The notes below the pieces were generated by a model, which saw nothing but the letters and a program-made list of their open reading frames with translations, was not told where the DNA came from and did no database searches. From NCBI GenBank assembly GCA_036583965.1, contig JAZBQD010000026.1, forward strand, positions 1,116,001-1,180,000: a stretch of 64,000 nt of DNA, given 5' to 3'. The position numbers were made by a program, and so were the translations under genes. Below are positions 11,950 to 23,560 of this stretch, piece by piece (the first letter of the stretch is position 1; every line of letters begins with the position of its first letter). This stretch comes from Prunella strophiata (lineage: Eukaryota; Chordata; Aves; Passeriformes; Prunellidae).

Positions 11950-14900
11950 GGAGCGGGATGTCCCTGGAGCGGGATGTCCCTGGAGCGGGATGTCCCCGGA
12001 GCGGGATGTCCCCGGAGCAGGGATGTCCCCGGAGCAGGGATGTCCCCGGAGCAGGGATGTCCCCGGAGCGGGATGTCCCCGGAGCAGGGATGTCCCCGGA
12101 GCAGGGATGTCCCCGGAGCGGGATGTCCCTGGAGCGGGATGTCCCTGGAGCGGGATGTCCCTGGAGCGGGATGTCCCCGGAGCAGGGATGTCCCCGGAGC
12201 GGGATGTCCCTGGAGCGGGATGTCCCCGGAGCAGGGATGTCCCCGGAGCGGGATGTCCCTGGAGCGGGATGTCCCCGGAGCAGGGATGTCCCCGGAGCGG
12301 GATGTCCCTGGAGCGGGATGTCCCCGGAGCAGGGATGTCCCCGGAGCAGGGATGTCCCCGGAGCGGGATGTCCCCGGAGCGGGATGTCCCCGGAGCGGGA
12401 TGTCCCTGGAGCGGGATGTCCCTGGAGCGGGATGTCCCTGGAGCGGGATGTCCCTGGAGCGGGATGTCCCTGGAGCGGGATGTCCCCGGAGCAGGGATGT
12501 CCCCGGAGCGGGATGTCCCCGGAGCGGGATGTCCCTGGAGCGGGATGTCCCTGGAGCGGGATGTCCCCGGAGCAGGGATGTCCCCGGAGCAGGGATGTCC
12601 CCGGAGCAGGGATGTCCCCGGAGCGGGATGTCCCTGGAGCGGGATGTCCCCGGAGCGGGATGTCCCCGGAGCGGGATGTCCCCGGAGCAGGGATGTCCCC
12701 GGAGCGGGATGTCCCTGGAGCGGGATGTCCCCGGAGCAGGGATGTCCCCGGAGCGGGATGTCCCTGGAGCGGGATGTCCCCGGAGCAGGGATGTCCCCGG
12801 AGCAGGGATGTCCCCGGAGCAGGGATGTCCCCGGAGCGGGATGTCCCTGGAGCGGGATGTCCCCGGAGCGGGATGTCCCCGGAGCGGGATGTCCCCGGAG
12901 CAGGGATGTCCCCGGAGCGGGATGTCCCTGGAGCGGGATGTCCCCGGAGCGGGATGTCCCTGGAGCGGGATGTCCCTGGAGCGGGATGTCCCTGGAGCGG
13001 GATGTCCCCGGAGCAGGGATGTCCCCGGAGCAGGGATGTCCCCGGAGCGGGATGTCCCCGGAGCGGGATGTCCCCGGAGCGGGATGTCCCTGGAGCGGGA
13101 TGTCCCCGGAGCAGGGATGTCCCCGGAGCAGGGATGTCCCCGGAGCGGGATGTCCCCGGAGCAGGGATGTCCCCGGAGCGGGAATGTCCCCGGAGCGGGA
13201 TGTCCCTGGAGCGGGATGTCCCTGGAGCGGGATGTCCCTGGAGCGGGATGTCCCCGGAGCGGGATGTCCCCGGAGCAGGGATGTCCCCGGAGCGGGATGT
13301 CCCTGGAGCGGGATGTCCCCGGAGCAGGGATGTCCCTGGAGCGGGAATGTCCCCGGAGCAGGGATGTCCCTGGAGCGGGATGTCCCTGGACAGGGATGTC
13401 CCCGGAGCAGGGATGTCCCCGGAGCGGGATGTCCCCGGAGCGGGATGTCCCTGGAGCGGGATGTCCCTGGAGCGGGATGTCCCCGGAGCAGGGATGTCCC
13501 CGGAGCGGGATGTCCCTGGAGCGGGATGTCCCCGGAGCAGGGATGTCCCCGGAGCAGGGATGTCCCCGGAGCAGGGATGTCCCCGGAGCGGGATGTCCCC
13601 GGAGCAGGGATGTCCCCGGAGCGGGATGTCCCCGGAGCAGGGATGTCCCCGGAGCAGGGATGTCCCCGGAGCAGGGATGTCCCCGGAGCAGGGATGTCCC
13701 CGGAGCAGGGATGTCCCCGGAGCAGGGATGTCCCCGGAGCAGGGATGTCCCCGGAGCAGGGATGTCCCCGGAGCGGGATGTCCCCGGAGCGGGATGTCCC
13801 CGGAGCAGGGATGTCCCCGGAGCGGGATGTCCCCGGAGCGGGATGTCCCCGGAGCAGGGATGTCCCCGGAGCGGGATGTCCCCGGAGCAGGGATGTCCCC
13901 GGAGCGGGATGTCCCCGGAGCAGGGATGTCCCCGGAGCAGGGATGTCCCCGGAGCAGGGATGTCCCCGGAGCGGGATGTCCCCGGAGCGGGATGTCCCCG
14001 GAGCGGGATGTCCCTGGAGCGGGATGTCCCTGGAGCGGGATGTCCCCGGAGCAGGGATGTCCCCGGAGCGGGATGTCCCCGGAGCAGGGATGTCCCCGGA
14101 GCAGGGATGTCCCCGGAGCGGGATGTCCCCGGAGCGGGATGTCCCTGGAGCGGGATGTCCCTGGAGCGGGATGTCCCCGGAGCAGGGATGTCCCCGGAGC
14201 AGGGATGTCCCCGGAGCGGGATGTCCCTGGAGCGGGATGTCCCCGGAGCGGGATGTCCCCGGAGCGGGATGTCCCCGGAGCGGGATGTCCCTGGAGCGGG
14301 ATGTCCCCGGAGCGGGATGTCCCTGGAGCGGGATGTCCCTGGAGCGGGATGTCCCTGGAGCGGGATGTCCCCGGAGCGGGATGTCCCTGGAGCGGGATGT
14401 CCCCGGAGCAGGGATGTCCCCGGAGCAGGGATGTCCCCGGAGCGGGATGTCCCTGGAGCGGGATGTCCCCGGAGCGGGATGTCCCTGGAGCGGGATGTCC
14501 CCGGAGCGGGATGTCCCCGGAGCGGGATGTCCCCGGAGCGGGAATGTCCCTGGAGCGGGATGTCCCCGGAGCAGGGATGTCCCCGGAGCGGGATGTCCCT
14601 GGAGCGGGATGTCCCCGGAGCGGGGATGTCCCCGGAGCGGGAATGTCCCTGGAGCGGGAATGTCCCTGGAGCGGGATGTCCCCGGAGCAGGGATGTCCCC
14701 GGAGCAGGGATGTCCCCGGAGCAGGGATGTCCCTGGAGCGGGAATGTCCCTGGAGCGGGAATGTCCCTGGAGCGGGAATGTACCCGGAGCAGGGATGTCC
14801 CCGGAGCGGGGATGTACCCGGAGCAGGGATGTCCCCGGAGCAGGGATGTCCCTGGAGCGGGATGTCCCTGGAGCGGGATGTCCCCGGAGCAGGGATGTCC

Positions 14901-15014
14901 CTGGAGCGGGATGTCCCTGGACAGGGATGTCCCCGGAGCGGGATGTCCCTGGAGCGGGATGTCCCTGGACAGGGATGTCCCCGGAGCGGGATGTCCCCGG
15001 AGCGGGATGTCCCC
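11950..15014 (+). repeat. 3.07-kb GC-rich minisatellite, 16/17-bp units
   Basis: Roughly 185-190 head-to-tail units of GGAGCGGGATGTCCCT or -CCCC (16 bases) mix with GGAGCAGGGATGTCCCC (17 bases). The two lengths are interspersed irregularly. None of the six frames of either unit, or of their junctions, contains a stop, so open frames of 1,075-1,193 codons exist on both strands. They encode only permuted Pro/Gly/Ser/Arg repeats and are not genes. Rare variants (GGGAATGTCCC, GGACAGGGATGTCCC, GTACCCGG) are concentrated after 14,540. Confidence 0.97.
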
Positions 15015-15997
15015 GCATTCCCGGTGTCCCCAGCCGCACCGGGCGATTCCCGGGGCCGCGGGGCCCGGAGCAGCGGGAGGGACTGGCACGGGCACGGATC
15101 GGCGGCGCCGCTGGAAGAATCCCATTCACCCCCCGTGCCACGAGTCCCAGCCGAACTGGAGTCCACTGGGAGGCGCTGGGAACCTCCACCGACACCCCTG
15201 AGGATGCTCGGGCTCGGCACAGCCCCGAGCTCTGCCCCAGGAGATCCTCCGGGGAGCAGGAAGGATGTTCCCTGCGGGAATTCACAAACCCTTTCTCAGA
15301 AACCCTTTGCTCTCCTCGCCCTCACTCACGGTGTGTTCAGAAGGGGACCAGGGTGACACCAGAGGTCGGATTGTCCCCGCAGGGACCCTCGGCGCCGATC
15401 CAGGTCTCCACACGCCCCTCCAGGTGGTTGTAGGAAAGCCAACACCCCCACCCGTGTCCTGTGCCTTCTGATCTCTCCAGCTCGGGATTTGTCCCCATCT
15501 TTGTGGGGCATGGGACAGGTTGGAGCCTCAGTGGGACAATTCTCCATCTGGCTTAGAGCCCTCACGCCGTCCCTGCTGCCACAAAGAGAATTTTTCATTG
15601 AAATTTTACTTGTTTTGCTTGTGCCCATCCCCGTGTGTCTCCAACCCACCCACGGTGGGGTCGGGGCAGAGCAGACTCACCCCAGTGTCCCCCCGGGCAG
15701 TTTGGAGTCCCCATTGTCACCAAACGGGCCATGGGTGCTCAGGAAGGCAGGGATGGATAAACCCCAGAGGTCCCGCGATGCCTGAGCTGGGGGGAACTGG
15801 AGTGGGGATGTGGCAAGGAGGAGTTCCCGGCTCCATCCCGCAGCCCTGGAGCACCGGGATGAGCCAAAAAGGGACTTGGCACGGGAGAGAACCGGCTCTC
15901 CCTCCGCGGGGCCCCTCTGCTCGCACATGCCAGGTAAGGCTGGGTCTCCTTGGTGACGGATTAGGGGATTAGAGGGCTCAGGTGAGCCCTCCGCACG

Positions 15998-16395
15998 CGA
16001 TCCGGGACTCCGGGAACGGCCCCGGGAACGGCTCCGGGAATGACCCCGGAAACGGCTCCGGAACGACCCCGGGAACGGCCCCGGGAACGGCCCCGGGAAT
16101 GGCTCCGGGAACGGCTCCGGGAATGACCCCGGGAATGGCCCCGGGAACGGCCCCGGGAACGGCCCCGGGAATGACCCCGGGAACGGCTCCGGGAACGGCT
16201 CCGGGAATGGCTCCGGGAGCGGCTCCGGGAACGGCCCCGGGAATGACCCCGGGAACGGCCCCGGGAATGGCTCCGGGAATGGCTCCGGGAACGGCCCCGG
16301 AACGGTCCCGGGAATGACTCCGGGAATGATCCCGGGAACGGCCCCGGGAACGACCCCGGGAACGACTCCGGGAATGATCCCGGGAACGGCTCCTG
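15998..16395 (+). repeat. 12-bp minisatellite (CCGGGAACGGCC family)
   Basis: About 33 units of 12 bases, with cores CCGGGAACGGCC, CCGGGAATGACC, CCGGGAATGGCT and CCGGGAACGACC. A few 11-base units (near 16,058 and 16,298) break the period. The minus strand reads as Pro-Gly-Ala-Val/Ile-type or Ser-Arg peptides, which are repeat artefacts. Confidence 0.95.
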
Positions 16396-16617
16396 CCTGG
16401 CCCGCTCTGGGACGGCTCCGAGCCCAAGAGGGACCAGGCACCGCCGGGAGGGGGAAGGGTTTGTCCCGGTGCTGGGGGCACATTTGGGATCAGATCCTGG
16501 TGCTGAAAAGCTTTGGGGATGTCCCTGCCCTGCCCCACCTCCAGGGAGAGGAAAGAAATTTTGGGAGAGGGAAGAAAGGAGTTTTACTCTGGGACAGTGA
16601 CAGGTCTGGAGGAGGGC

Positions 16618-16652
16618 TGGGATTTGGGATTTGGGATTTGGGATTTGGGATC
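16618..16652 (+). repeat. Short 7-bp repeat (GGGATTT)n
   Basis: Five tandem GGGATTT/GGGATTTG units are present. It is a small microsatellite. Confidence 0.8.
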
Positions 16653-16976
16653 CCTCTGCTTGGCGTTGCTCAGCTCTGGAGCTGCAGGGGGGTGAGGCCC
16701 CTCCAGGACCCAAGGAAGGGTCTGGATGTGGAGATTCCCTGTCCTGGCTCCAACTGCTGCCTCTGCATGGGAATGGAGCAGGGAACAGGGCAGGGTGGGG
16801 ATACAACAGGGCTGGAGATACAGAGTGGAAAAATCATCGGGAAAAGGAGGATTTCTCCCCAGAGGTGACCAAAAAAACCCATGGAAATCTTGGACAGACC
16901 TCTGGCAGGAGACAAAGCCCTCCACGGGCTGGGGGGCACTGAAAATCCCCATGAGAGGGGGAGTCTGCCCTTGGGA

Positions 16977-17378
16977 TGGGAACATTGAGTGTCCCCAGGG
17001 AATGGGAATAGAGTGTCCCCATGGGCTGGGAATGCTGAGTGTCTCCAAGGAATGGGAATGCTGATTGTCCACATGGGCTGGGAATGCTGACTGTCCCCAG
17101 GAAATGGGAATGCCGAGTGTCCCCAAAGAATGGGAATAGAGTGTCCCCAAGGAATGGGAACACCAAGTGTCCCCAAAGAATGAGTACGCTGAGTGTCCCA
17201 AGAAATGGGAATGCCGAGTGTCCCCATGGGCTGGGAATGCTGACTGTCCCCATGGAACGGGAATGCTGACTGTCCCCATGGAATGGGAATGCTGACTGTC
17301 CCCATGGAATGGGAATGCTGACTGTCCCCATGGAACGGGAATGCTGACTGTCCCCATGGAACGGGAATGCTGACTGTC
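16977..17378 (+). repeat. 26-bp minisatellite, about 15 units
   Basis: Units of about 26 bases contain GGGAATGCTGACTGTCCCCA plus TGGAAC/TGGAAT. Left-hand units are shorter and more diverged (GAGTGTCCCCAAGGAATGGG), whereas 17,230-17,378 is nearly uniform. Since 26 is not a multiple of three, the translation cycles through three peptides. Confidence 0.93.
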
Positions 17379-17385
17379 CCGGTGG

Positions 17386-18020
17386 CCGGAGCTCTCCCGG
17401 CCGCGCTGTTTGCCGTGTGTTATTTGAGCATTCATCTTGTTCAAGCACCACTTTAGCGCCGCAGGACGGGCCCTATCTCGCAGAAAAAAACCGAGAGCCT
17501 TCCTCCCCCCGTCCCTCACTTTCCCCCGGGCCTGGATTATCCCAAATAAACACTCACTTTGGGTAATCGTTAACTTTAATGGCTCGGCTGCAGCGGGAGA
17601 CTCGAGGGGTTGATAGTCCTCGGGATACGGGAGATAAGGGCAGGGTTTGAAGGGCAGCGCTCGTGGCCGCTGTCACGGGAACATTCTGTGCCACCTTCCC
17701 CAAAATTCCCCCTGCTGGAGCTCTCCCGTGTGTTTTACGGCGGGTGTCGGGAGCCAAGCTTTGTCCCCGCGGGTCGCAGTCCGGGGGTGGCTTTGCCGCA
17801 GCCACCAGCAGCCACACGTGTGTCCCGATGCCACAATCCTCCGCTGAGGACACCCGCAGAACCCGCCCGGCCGCTCCTTCTCGCTGTAATTGTGTTTTCC
17901 CGAGTCAATGGATAACTTTACAGCCCGGGCCGTGGGCACATCAAACAGAACAGCCCACATCTGCCGGGGGAGCTGTCGGGACAGCAAGTTCAAAATTAAA
18001 GCCACCCTCAACGTCACTGC
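17386..18020. other. Single-copy CpG-containing block, possible regulatory element
   Basis: Two patches stand out from the surrounding repeats. One is about 17,395-17,480 (CCGCGCTGTTTGCCGTGTG and TATTTGAGCATTCATCTTG). The other is about 17,875-18,020 (TGTAATTGTGTTTTCCCGAG, TCAATGGATAACTTTACAGC). No splice-consistent coding frame is seen. They look like conserved non-coding elements, but conservation was not tested. Confidence 0.35.
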
Positions 18021-18942
18021 CAGGCTGGAGGGACATCTCCATGGCCCTTCCAGATGCCCAGGGAAGCTGGGCTGGGTTTTCTCTCCCCACATGCCAGCAG
18101 TCCCTGGGCACAGGGTGGCACTGAGCAGGACCTTTGCTGTCCTGTGGGACCTTCCAACTTGTCCCTCTGGAATCACGCGGGGAGGAGAGGAAGGACAGAG
18201 CCTCCCCCGGGGGGTTTCCCATCCCCACCCTCCTTCCATGTGTTTTCCAGGTCCTGGACACGGTGTGGAGGCATCAGCATCACTTCCTTCTGAACTCCAA
18301 GAGGAAAGTCGGGAGGAGGAGGTGCTGTCACCTCCTGGCCGTGCCCTGTGAGACCGTGTGGCCTCCTCCAGGCTTCCCCCAGGATTTCACCCCTCCCTCT
18401 CCCTCCTGCTCCCCTTCCTGTCCTTGACCAGCAGGATCCTGGAGCTTTACCAGCCCGGCAGAACAGGCTGTGCACCGGCCCAGCTTTTACAGCCCTTGCT
18501 TCACCACGGGCACAAACAAGGCCATGGGGACAGTGACAGGGGGACACTGCAGGGAGGGAGAGCCATGGGGTGGGAAAAGGAGAAGGGCTTTTGGGATCCT
18601 GCTCTGCTGGGACCCTGCTGATGGGGGAGCCTGAACTTCCATCTGAGCCCTGTCCCAGATTTGCCACTGCTCAAGGAGGATGTTCCAGGGAGGAGCTGGC
18701 CCAGGGGGACCTCAGCCAGGTGTGACACCTCTCCAGTGGGGCCCTCCCTGGGGTTCTCCCCACTTTGGGAGGACACTTCAGGTTCTAAAGCTCCCTGACA
18801 ACCCCAATATTCACTGTCCTGGTGGCACAGCAGTGTCCCCAAGGACAGGAGGGGGTCATGGAGTGTTCAGGTGCCTTGCCCCTGGCTTGTCCCTCTCCCC
18901 CTCCTGGCTCTGCTCCAGCTCCTTCCAGGATCTGTGGATGCC

Positions 18943-20289
18943 CCATTTCCCTTTTCAGGATAAGAATGGGAGCACATAAAGGTGAGGGGATCAAAAAGGG
19001 GTTGTGTCCCCCCTGTCCCTTCACATGGCACTGGCACAGGGACAACTCCAGGCTCACACCATCCATGGATCCTTCCCTGCCTGGACACCCATCTCCCCAA
19101 TAAAAAAGCTTTATTTTCCCCTTTCCTTAAGCCTGGAAAAGCTGGGGGTGAAGGCAAGAAAAGCTCTTGGAGCAGGAAGGACCAGAAGCCAGAGCAGGTC
19201 TGCAGGTGATAAAATTTTATTACAAAATAGGAGATGGATCAATATTCCTGGGGGAGTCGGGTGGGGGAAGAGAGGTTCTGTAACCAACTCAGCATCCCAG
19301 GAAAAGAAATCTTCCCCCCACACATTTTCCAGGTCCCAATTTCTTCCCCATTGTGTTCATCTTGGATAATAAAGGATCACCTGGAAGAACCCATGAAGTC
19401 ACACAGCACTTTTGGCCTATTTACAGCGATTTTCTCCCCATTAACAAACAGAGATGAGGCACCCACATTGCAGCGTTTGATCCACTCCTTGCAAAGCTTT
19501 TCCAAAATGTCCCAGAGGACTGAGGATGGAGGGACCTTCATTTGTCACGAGTGTCACATGGCTCCAGCATCACCACTTCCCTTTCCCCAGATTTCTCCCC
19601 AAAAACAGCTGCCCTTGGCCACTAATAAAAACCCAGAGCTTTCCACTCTGTCCATAGAAAAATAAAGGAATAAAAGCTGAGGATTTGCCATGGTTTTCAT
19701 TTTTAAAAACAAAAAATCGTTGCATAGAGAAGCATTTGCATGTGAGGAGTTTGTGTACAGAGCAGTGGGTGGGTGCTAAAACACTTCTGCCCTTCATCAG
19801 ATAAAAAAAAATATATATATATATTTATATATTTACACACAGAGTCCAGGGGAGGACAAGCAGATGCTTTAGGGAAAAAGATTCCCAAGATTAGCAGGAA
19901 AATTTTGTCCAATTCCCCTCGGATTTCAGCTGCCTGTTGGTGGGTTTGGCTTTGTACTGGTTTTTAGCAAACTGGTTTTGGGCTCCATGAGCATCACAGG
20001 GTGGGGAAGGAGGGGGAATTAGGGATGGGAAGAGGAGGTTTCCTTCTCCAAAGGGAGAGAGAGGTGAAGAGACCCTCTGAGAGGGCCATGGGTGGGGCTG
20101 ATGGTGACACACCCTGTGTGGGGACCCTGTGCCTTGGGGTTTGGCTCCTTCACTGGGGAGGTCCAGCCACAAGAAGAGGCCCCCCAAAAAAACCATCTTG
20201 GAACATGGAGGTTGGTGCTGAGGGCTGGAAAACTGTTCCCACTGTTGGGAAAGCCATCCAGCAATTCCATGGCCTTTCCCCCCTGCATC
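18943..20289. repeat. 1.35-kb direct duplication, copy 1
   Basis: The block from CCATTTCCCTTTTCAGGATA to the CAATTCCATGGCC / CCCCTGCATCCCA edge recurs at 20,481-21,831 in the same orientation with only scattered single-base differences and 1-base indels (for example near 19,277 versus 20,817). It contains two minus-strand AATAAA signals and a TATATATATATTTATATATT tract. It probably represents distal 3' UTR or downstream DNA of the KLF5L gene. Confidence 0.93.
19216..19221 (-). terminator. Minus-strand poly(A) signal, distal copy
   Basis: TTTATT on the plus strand is AATAAA on the minus strand, in a GTAATAAAATTTTATCACC context. It is the downstream duplicate of the signal at 20,756. Confidence 0.45.
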
Positions 20290-20480
20290 CCACATCCATG
20301 GTCACACCATGGGGGACAGTGCCATATCCATGGCCACACCATGGCACCAGTGTCACATCCATGGTCACCACCATGTGGGACAGTGTCACATCCATGGTCA
20401 CACCATGGGGGACAGTGCCATATCCATGGCCACACCATGGCACCAGTGTCACATCCATGGTCACACCATGGGGGACAGTG
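20290..20480 (+). repeat. CCATGG-rich minisatellite at the duplication junction
   Basis: Units of 31-32 bases alternate between CATCCATGGTCACACCATGG plus GGGACAGTGCCA and TATCCATGGCCACACCATGG plus CACCAGTGTCA. They fill the gap between the two 1.35-kb copies. The same higher-order unit fills 22,875-23,560. Confidence 0.95.
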
Positions 20481-21831
20481 CCATTTCCCTTTTCAGGATA
20501 AGAATGGGAGCACATAAAGGTTTGAGGGGTGATCAAAAAAGGGGTTGTGTCCCCCTGTCCCTTCACATGGCACTGGCACAGGGACAACTCCAGCTCACAC
20601 CATCCATGGATCCTTCCCTGCCTGGACACCCATCTCCCCAATAAAAAAGCTTATTTTCCCCTTTCCTTAAGCCTGGAAAAGCTGGGGGTGAAGGCAAGAA
20701 AAGCTCTTGGAGCAGGAAGGACCAGAAGCCAGAGCAGGTCTGCAGGTGATAAAATTTTATTACAAAATAGGAGATGGATCAATATTCCTGGGGGAGTCGG
20801 GTGGGGGAAGAGAGGGTTCTGTAACCAACTCAGCATCCCAGGAAAAGAAATCTTCCCCCCCACACATTTTCCAGGTCCCAATTTCTTCCCCATTGTGTTC
20901 ATCTTGGATAATAAAGGATCACCTGGAAGAACCCATGAAGTCACACAGCACTTTTGGCCTATTTACAGCGATTTTCTCCCCATTAACAAACAGAGATGAG
21001 GCACCCACATTGCAGCGTTTGATCCACTCCTTGCAAAGCTTTTCCAAAATGTCCCAGAGGACTGAGGATGGAGGGACCTTCATTTGTCACGAGTGTCACA
21101 TGGCTCCAGCATCACCACTCCCCTTTCCCCAGATTTCTCCCCAAAAACAGCTGCCCTTGGCCACTAATAAAAACCCAGAGCTTTCCACTCTGTCCATAGA
21201 AAAATAAAGGAATAAAAGCTGAGGATTTGCCATGGTTTTCATTTTTAAAAACAAAAAATCGTTGCATAGAGAAGCATTTGCATGTGAGGAGTTTGTGTAC
21301 AGAGCAGTGGGTGGGTGCTAAAACACTTCTGCCCTTCATCAGATAAAAAAAAAATATATATATATATTTATATATTTACACACAGAGTCCAGGGGAGGAC
21401 AAGCAGATGCTTTAGGGAAAAAGATTCCCAAGATTAGCAGGAAAATTTTGTCCAATTCCCCTCGGATTTCAGCTGCCTGTTGGTGGGTTTGGCTTTGTAC
21501 TGGTTTTTAGCAAACTGGTTTTGGGCTCCATGAGCATCATAGGGTGGGGAAGGAGGGGAATTAGGGATGGGAAGAGGAGGTTTCCTTCTCCAAAGGGAGA
21601 GAGAGGTGAAGAGACCCTCTGAGAGGGCCATGGGTGGGGCTGATGGTGACACACCCTGTGTGGGGACCCTGTGCCTTGGGTTTTGGCTCCTTCACTGGGG
21701 AGGTCCAGCCACAAGAGATGCCCCAAAAAACCATCTTGGAACATGGAGGTTGGTGCTGAGGGCTGGAAAACTGTTCCCACTGTTGGGAAAGCCATCCAGC
21801 AATTCCATGGCCCTTCCCCCCTGCATTCCCA
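20481..21831. repeat. 1.35-kb direct duplication, copy 2
   Basis: This is the same sequence as 18,943-20,289, offset by about 1,540 bases. It is the copy nearer the KLF5L stop codon. It lacks one minus-strand AATAAA of copy 1 because of a one-base deletion in GCTTTATT near 20,650. Confidence 0.93.
20756..20761 (-). terminator. First minus-strand AATAAA downstream of KLF5L
   Basis: Reading from the KLF5L stop at 23,963, this is the first minus-strand AATAAA found. It would imply a 3' UTR of about 3.2 kb. The assignment depends on position only. Confidence 0.4.
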
Positions 21832-22874
21832 CCCTCCCTGGTGGCGTGGGAGGCTCCTGGCTGAGGAGCCACAGGGAAGAGTCACAGCAGAGCTGGACCA
21901 TCGTCCATCCCAAAGCCCACAGCACACCACAGACCCCAAATCCTCCCTGCCCTCCTCTGCTGTCAAACAGACCCATGGGATTGGTTCTGTTCATCCAAGG
22001 AAAAGGCCAAGCAGGAACCCAGCAGTGGCTCTGGCAACAGCAGAGAGGAGTGGCCTCCAAATTCCAACTGACCATGCCATGGTCCAGCCTGGCCCTTCAT
22101 CCCACACACCGATCCGTGAGTCACCCGAATTCATCCAGGGAGAAACAAGAGAGGAGGAGGAGCTGTGGAACAAATCAATGTTCTGCTGGACACAGCAGGC
22201 CAATTATTTGGTCCTGATTTGTTTACAACACTCACAGCTGGTCTTGGAACTGGCTCTTGTGCCCAAATTTAACCCCTGAAGGCTTTGGAGAACGGGGATG
22301 TGCATCCCATGGGATGGGGAAAGGAGCTTAGGGAGCCGGAGGTGGTGAACCTGTGAGGTAGTCATGTGATTCCACTCTGAACAGCAGGGTTTATCAGAAT
22401 TTGTTTCCAAGATGCTTTTTTCCCTTTCTTTTTTCTCCCCATCTGATGGAATGGCAACAGCACAGGCCTGGTGGGACCAGCAGTCACCGAGTCCTTGTGG
22501 AATTCTGGAGAAGGGCACCACTGGTGGATTCTGGGACACCAGACCTTCAGCAGTGACTCTTCTGCTGTCCCCCGGGTGGCTTCAAACCCACAAGGGTCCT
22601 CCCAGAGACACCTGAAGTCCAAATTCCTCTTGGAAGCAGAAATGCTAAGGACACAACCATAAAAACCTGGCCAGGCAGGGCAGGTGCTCACAGTCCCAAG
22701 GTGGCCACCAGGAATGGGCTCAGTGGGACACAGGTGACACTTTTGTCACCTGCTTTTGTGCTGCCCCTTGTTTGAAGGGTGAGTTTGTCACAGGTCTGTT
22801 CTTCTGTGCCCCCACAGAGACTGGGATTGTCACTGCCAACAGTCCTGGGCACAGCTCCTGTTCTGGCATGGCAC
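21832..22874. other. Probable KLF5L 3' UTR or downstream DNA
   Basis: No exon or repeat family is recognised. It lies between copy 2 of the duplication and the second CCATGG minisatellite, downstream of the KLF5L stop. Confidence 0.4.
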
Positions 22875-23560
22875 TGGTGCCACATCCATGGTCACACCAT
22901 GGGGGACAGGGTCACATCCATGGTCACACCATGGGGGACAGTGCCATATCCATGGCCACACCATGGCACCAGTGTCACATCCATGGTCACACCATGTGGG
23001 ACAGTGTCACATCCATGGTCACACCATGGGGGACAGTGTCACATCCATGGCCATGCCATGGGACAGGTGCCACATCCATGATCACACCCTGGCACCAGTG
23101 CCACACCCACGGTCACACCATGGGGGACAGTGCCATATCCATGGCCACACCATGGCACCAGTGTCACATCCATGGTCACACCATGGGGGACAGTGCCACA
23201 TCCATGGTCACACCATGGGGGACAGTGTCACATCCATGGTCACACCCTGGCACCAGTGCCACATCCATGGTCACACCATGGGGGACAGTGCCATATCCAT
23301 GGCCACACCATGGCACCAGTGTCACATCCATGGTCACACCATGGGGGACAGTGCCATATCCATGGCCACACCATGGCACCAGTGTCACATCCATGGTCAC
23401 ACCATGGGGGACAGTGCCATATCCATGGCCACACCATGGCACCAGTGTCACATCCATGGTCACACCATGTGGGACAGTGCCACATCCACGGTCACACCAT
23501 GGGACAAGGTGCCATGTCCATGGTTACACAGTGTCACATCCATGGCTATGCCATGGGGCT
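22875..23560 (+). repeat. CCATGG-rich minisatellite, about 21 units
   Basis: Units of 31-32 bases often pair into a 63-base higher-order repeat: one half has CATCCATGGTCACACCATGG plus GGGACAGTG, the other TATCCATGGCCACACCATGG plus CACCAGTG. Each unit carries two CCATGG palindromes about 10 bases apart, so units can fold into small hairpins. Open frames of up to 300 codons here are artefacts. It lies just downstream of the KLF5L stop and would be inside its 3' UTR. Confidence 0.95.

Noticed and set aside
11838..15433. Six overlapping open frames of 1,075-1,193 codons
   Set aside because: All are generated by one stop-free 16/17-bp minisatellite; the peptides are permutations of the same repeat with no domain.
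15844..15933. 90-nt exon-like segment with acceptor CATCCCGCAG and donor CCAG/GTAAGG
   Set aside because: The splice motifs are fair but the peptide is featureless and there is no partner exon or conserved frame.
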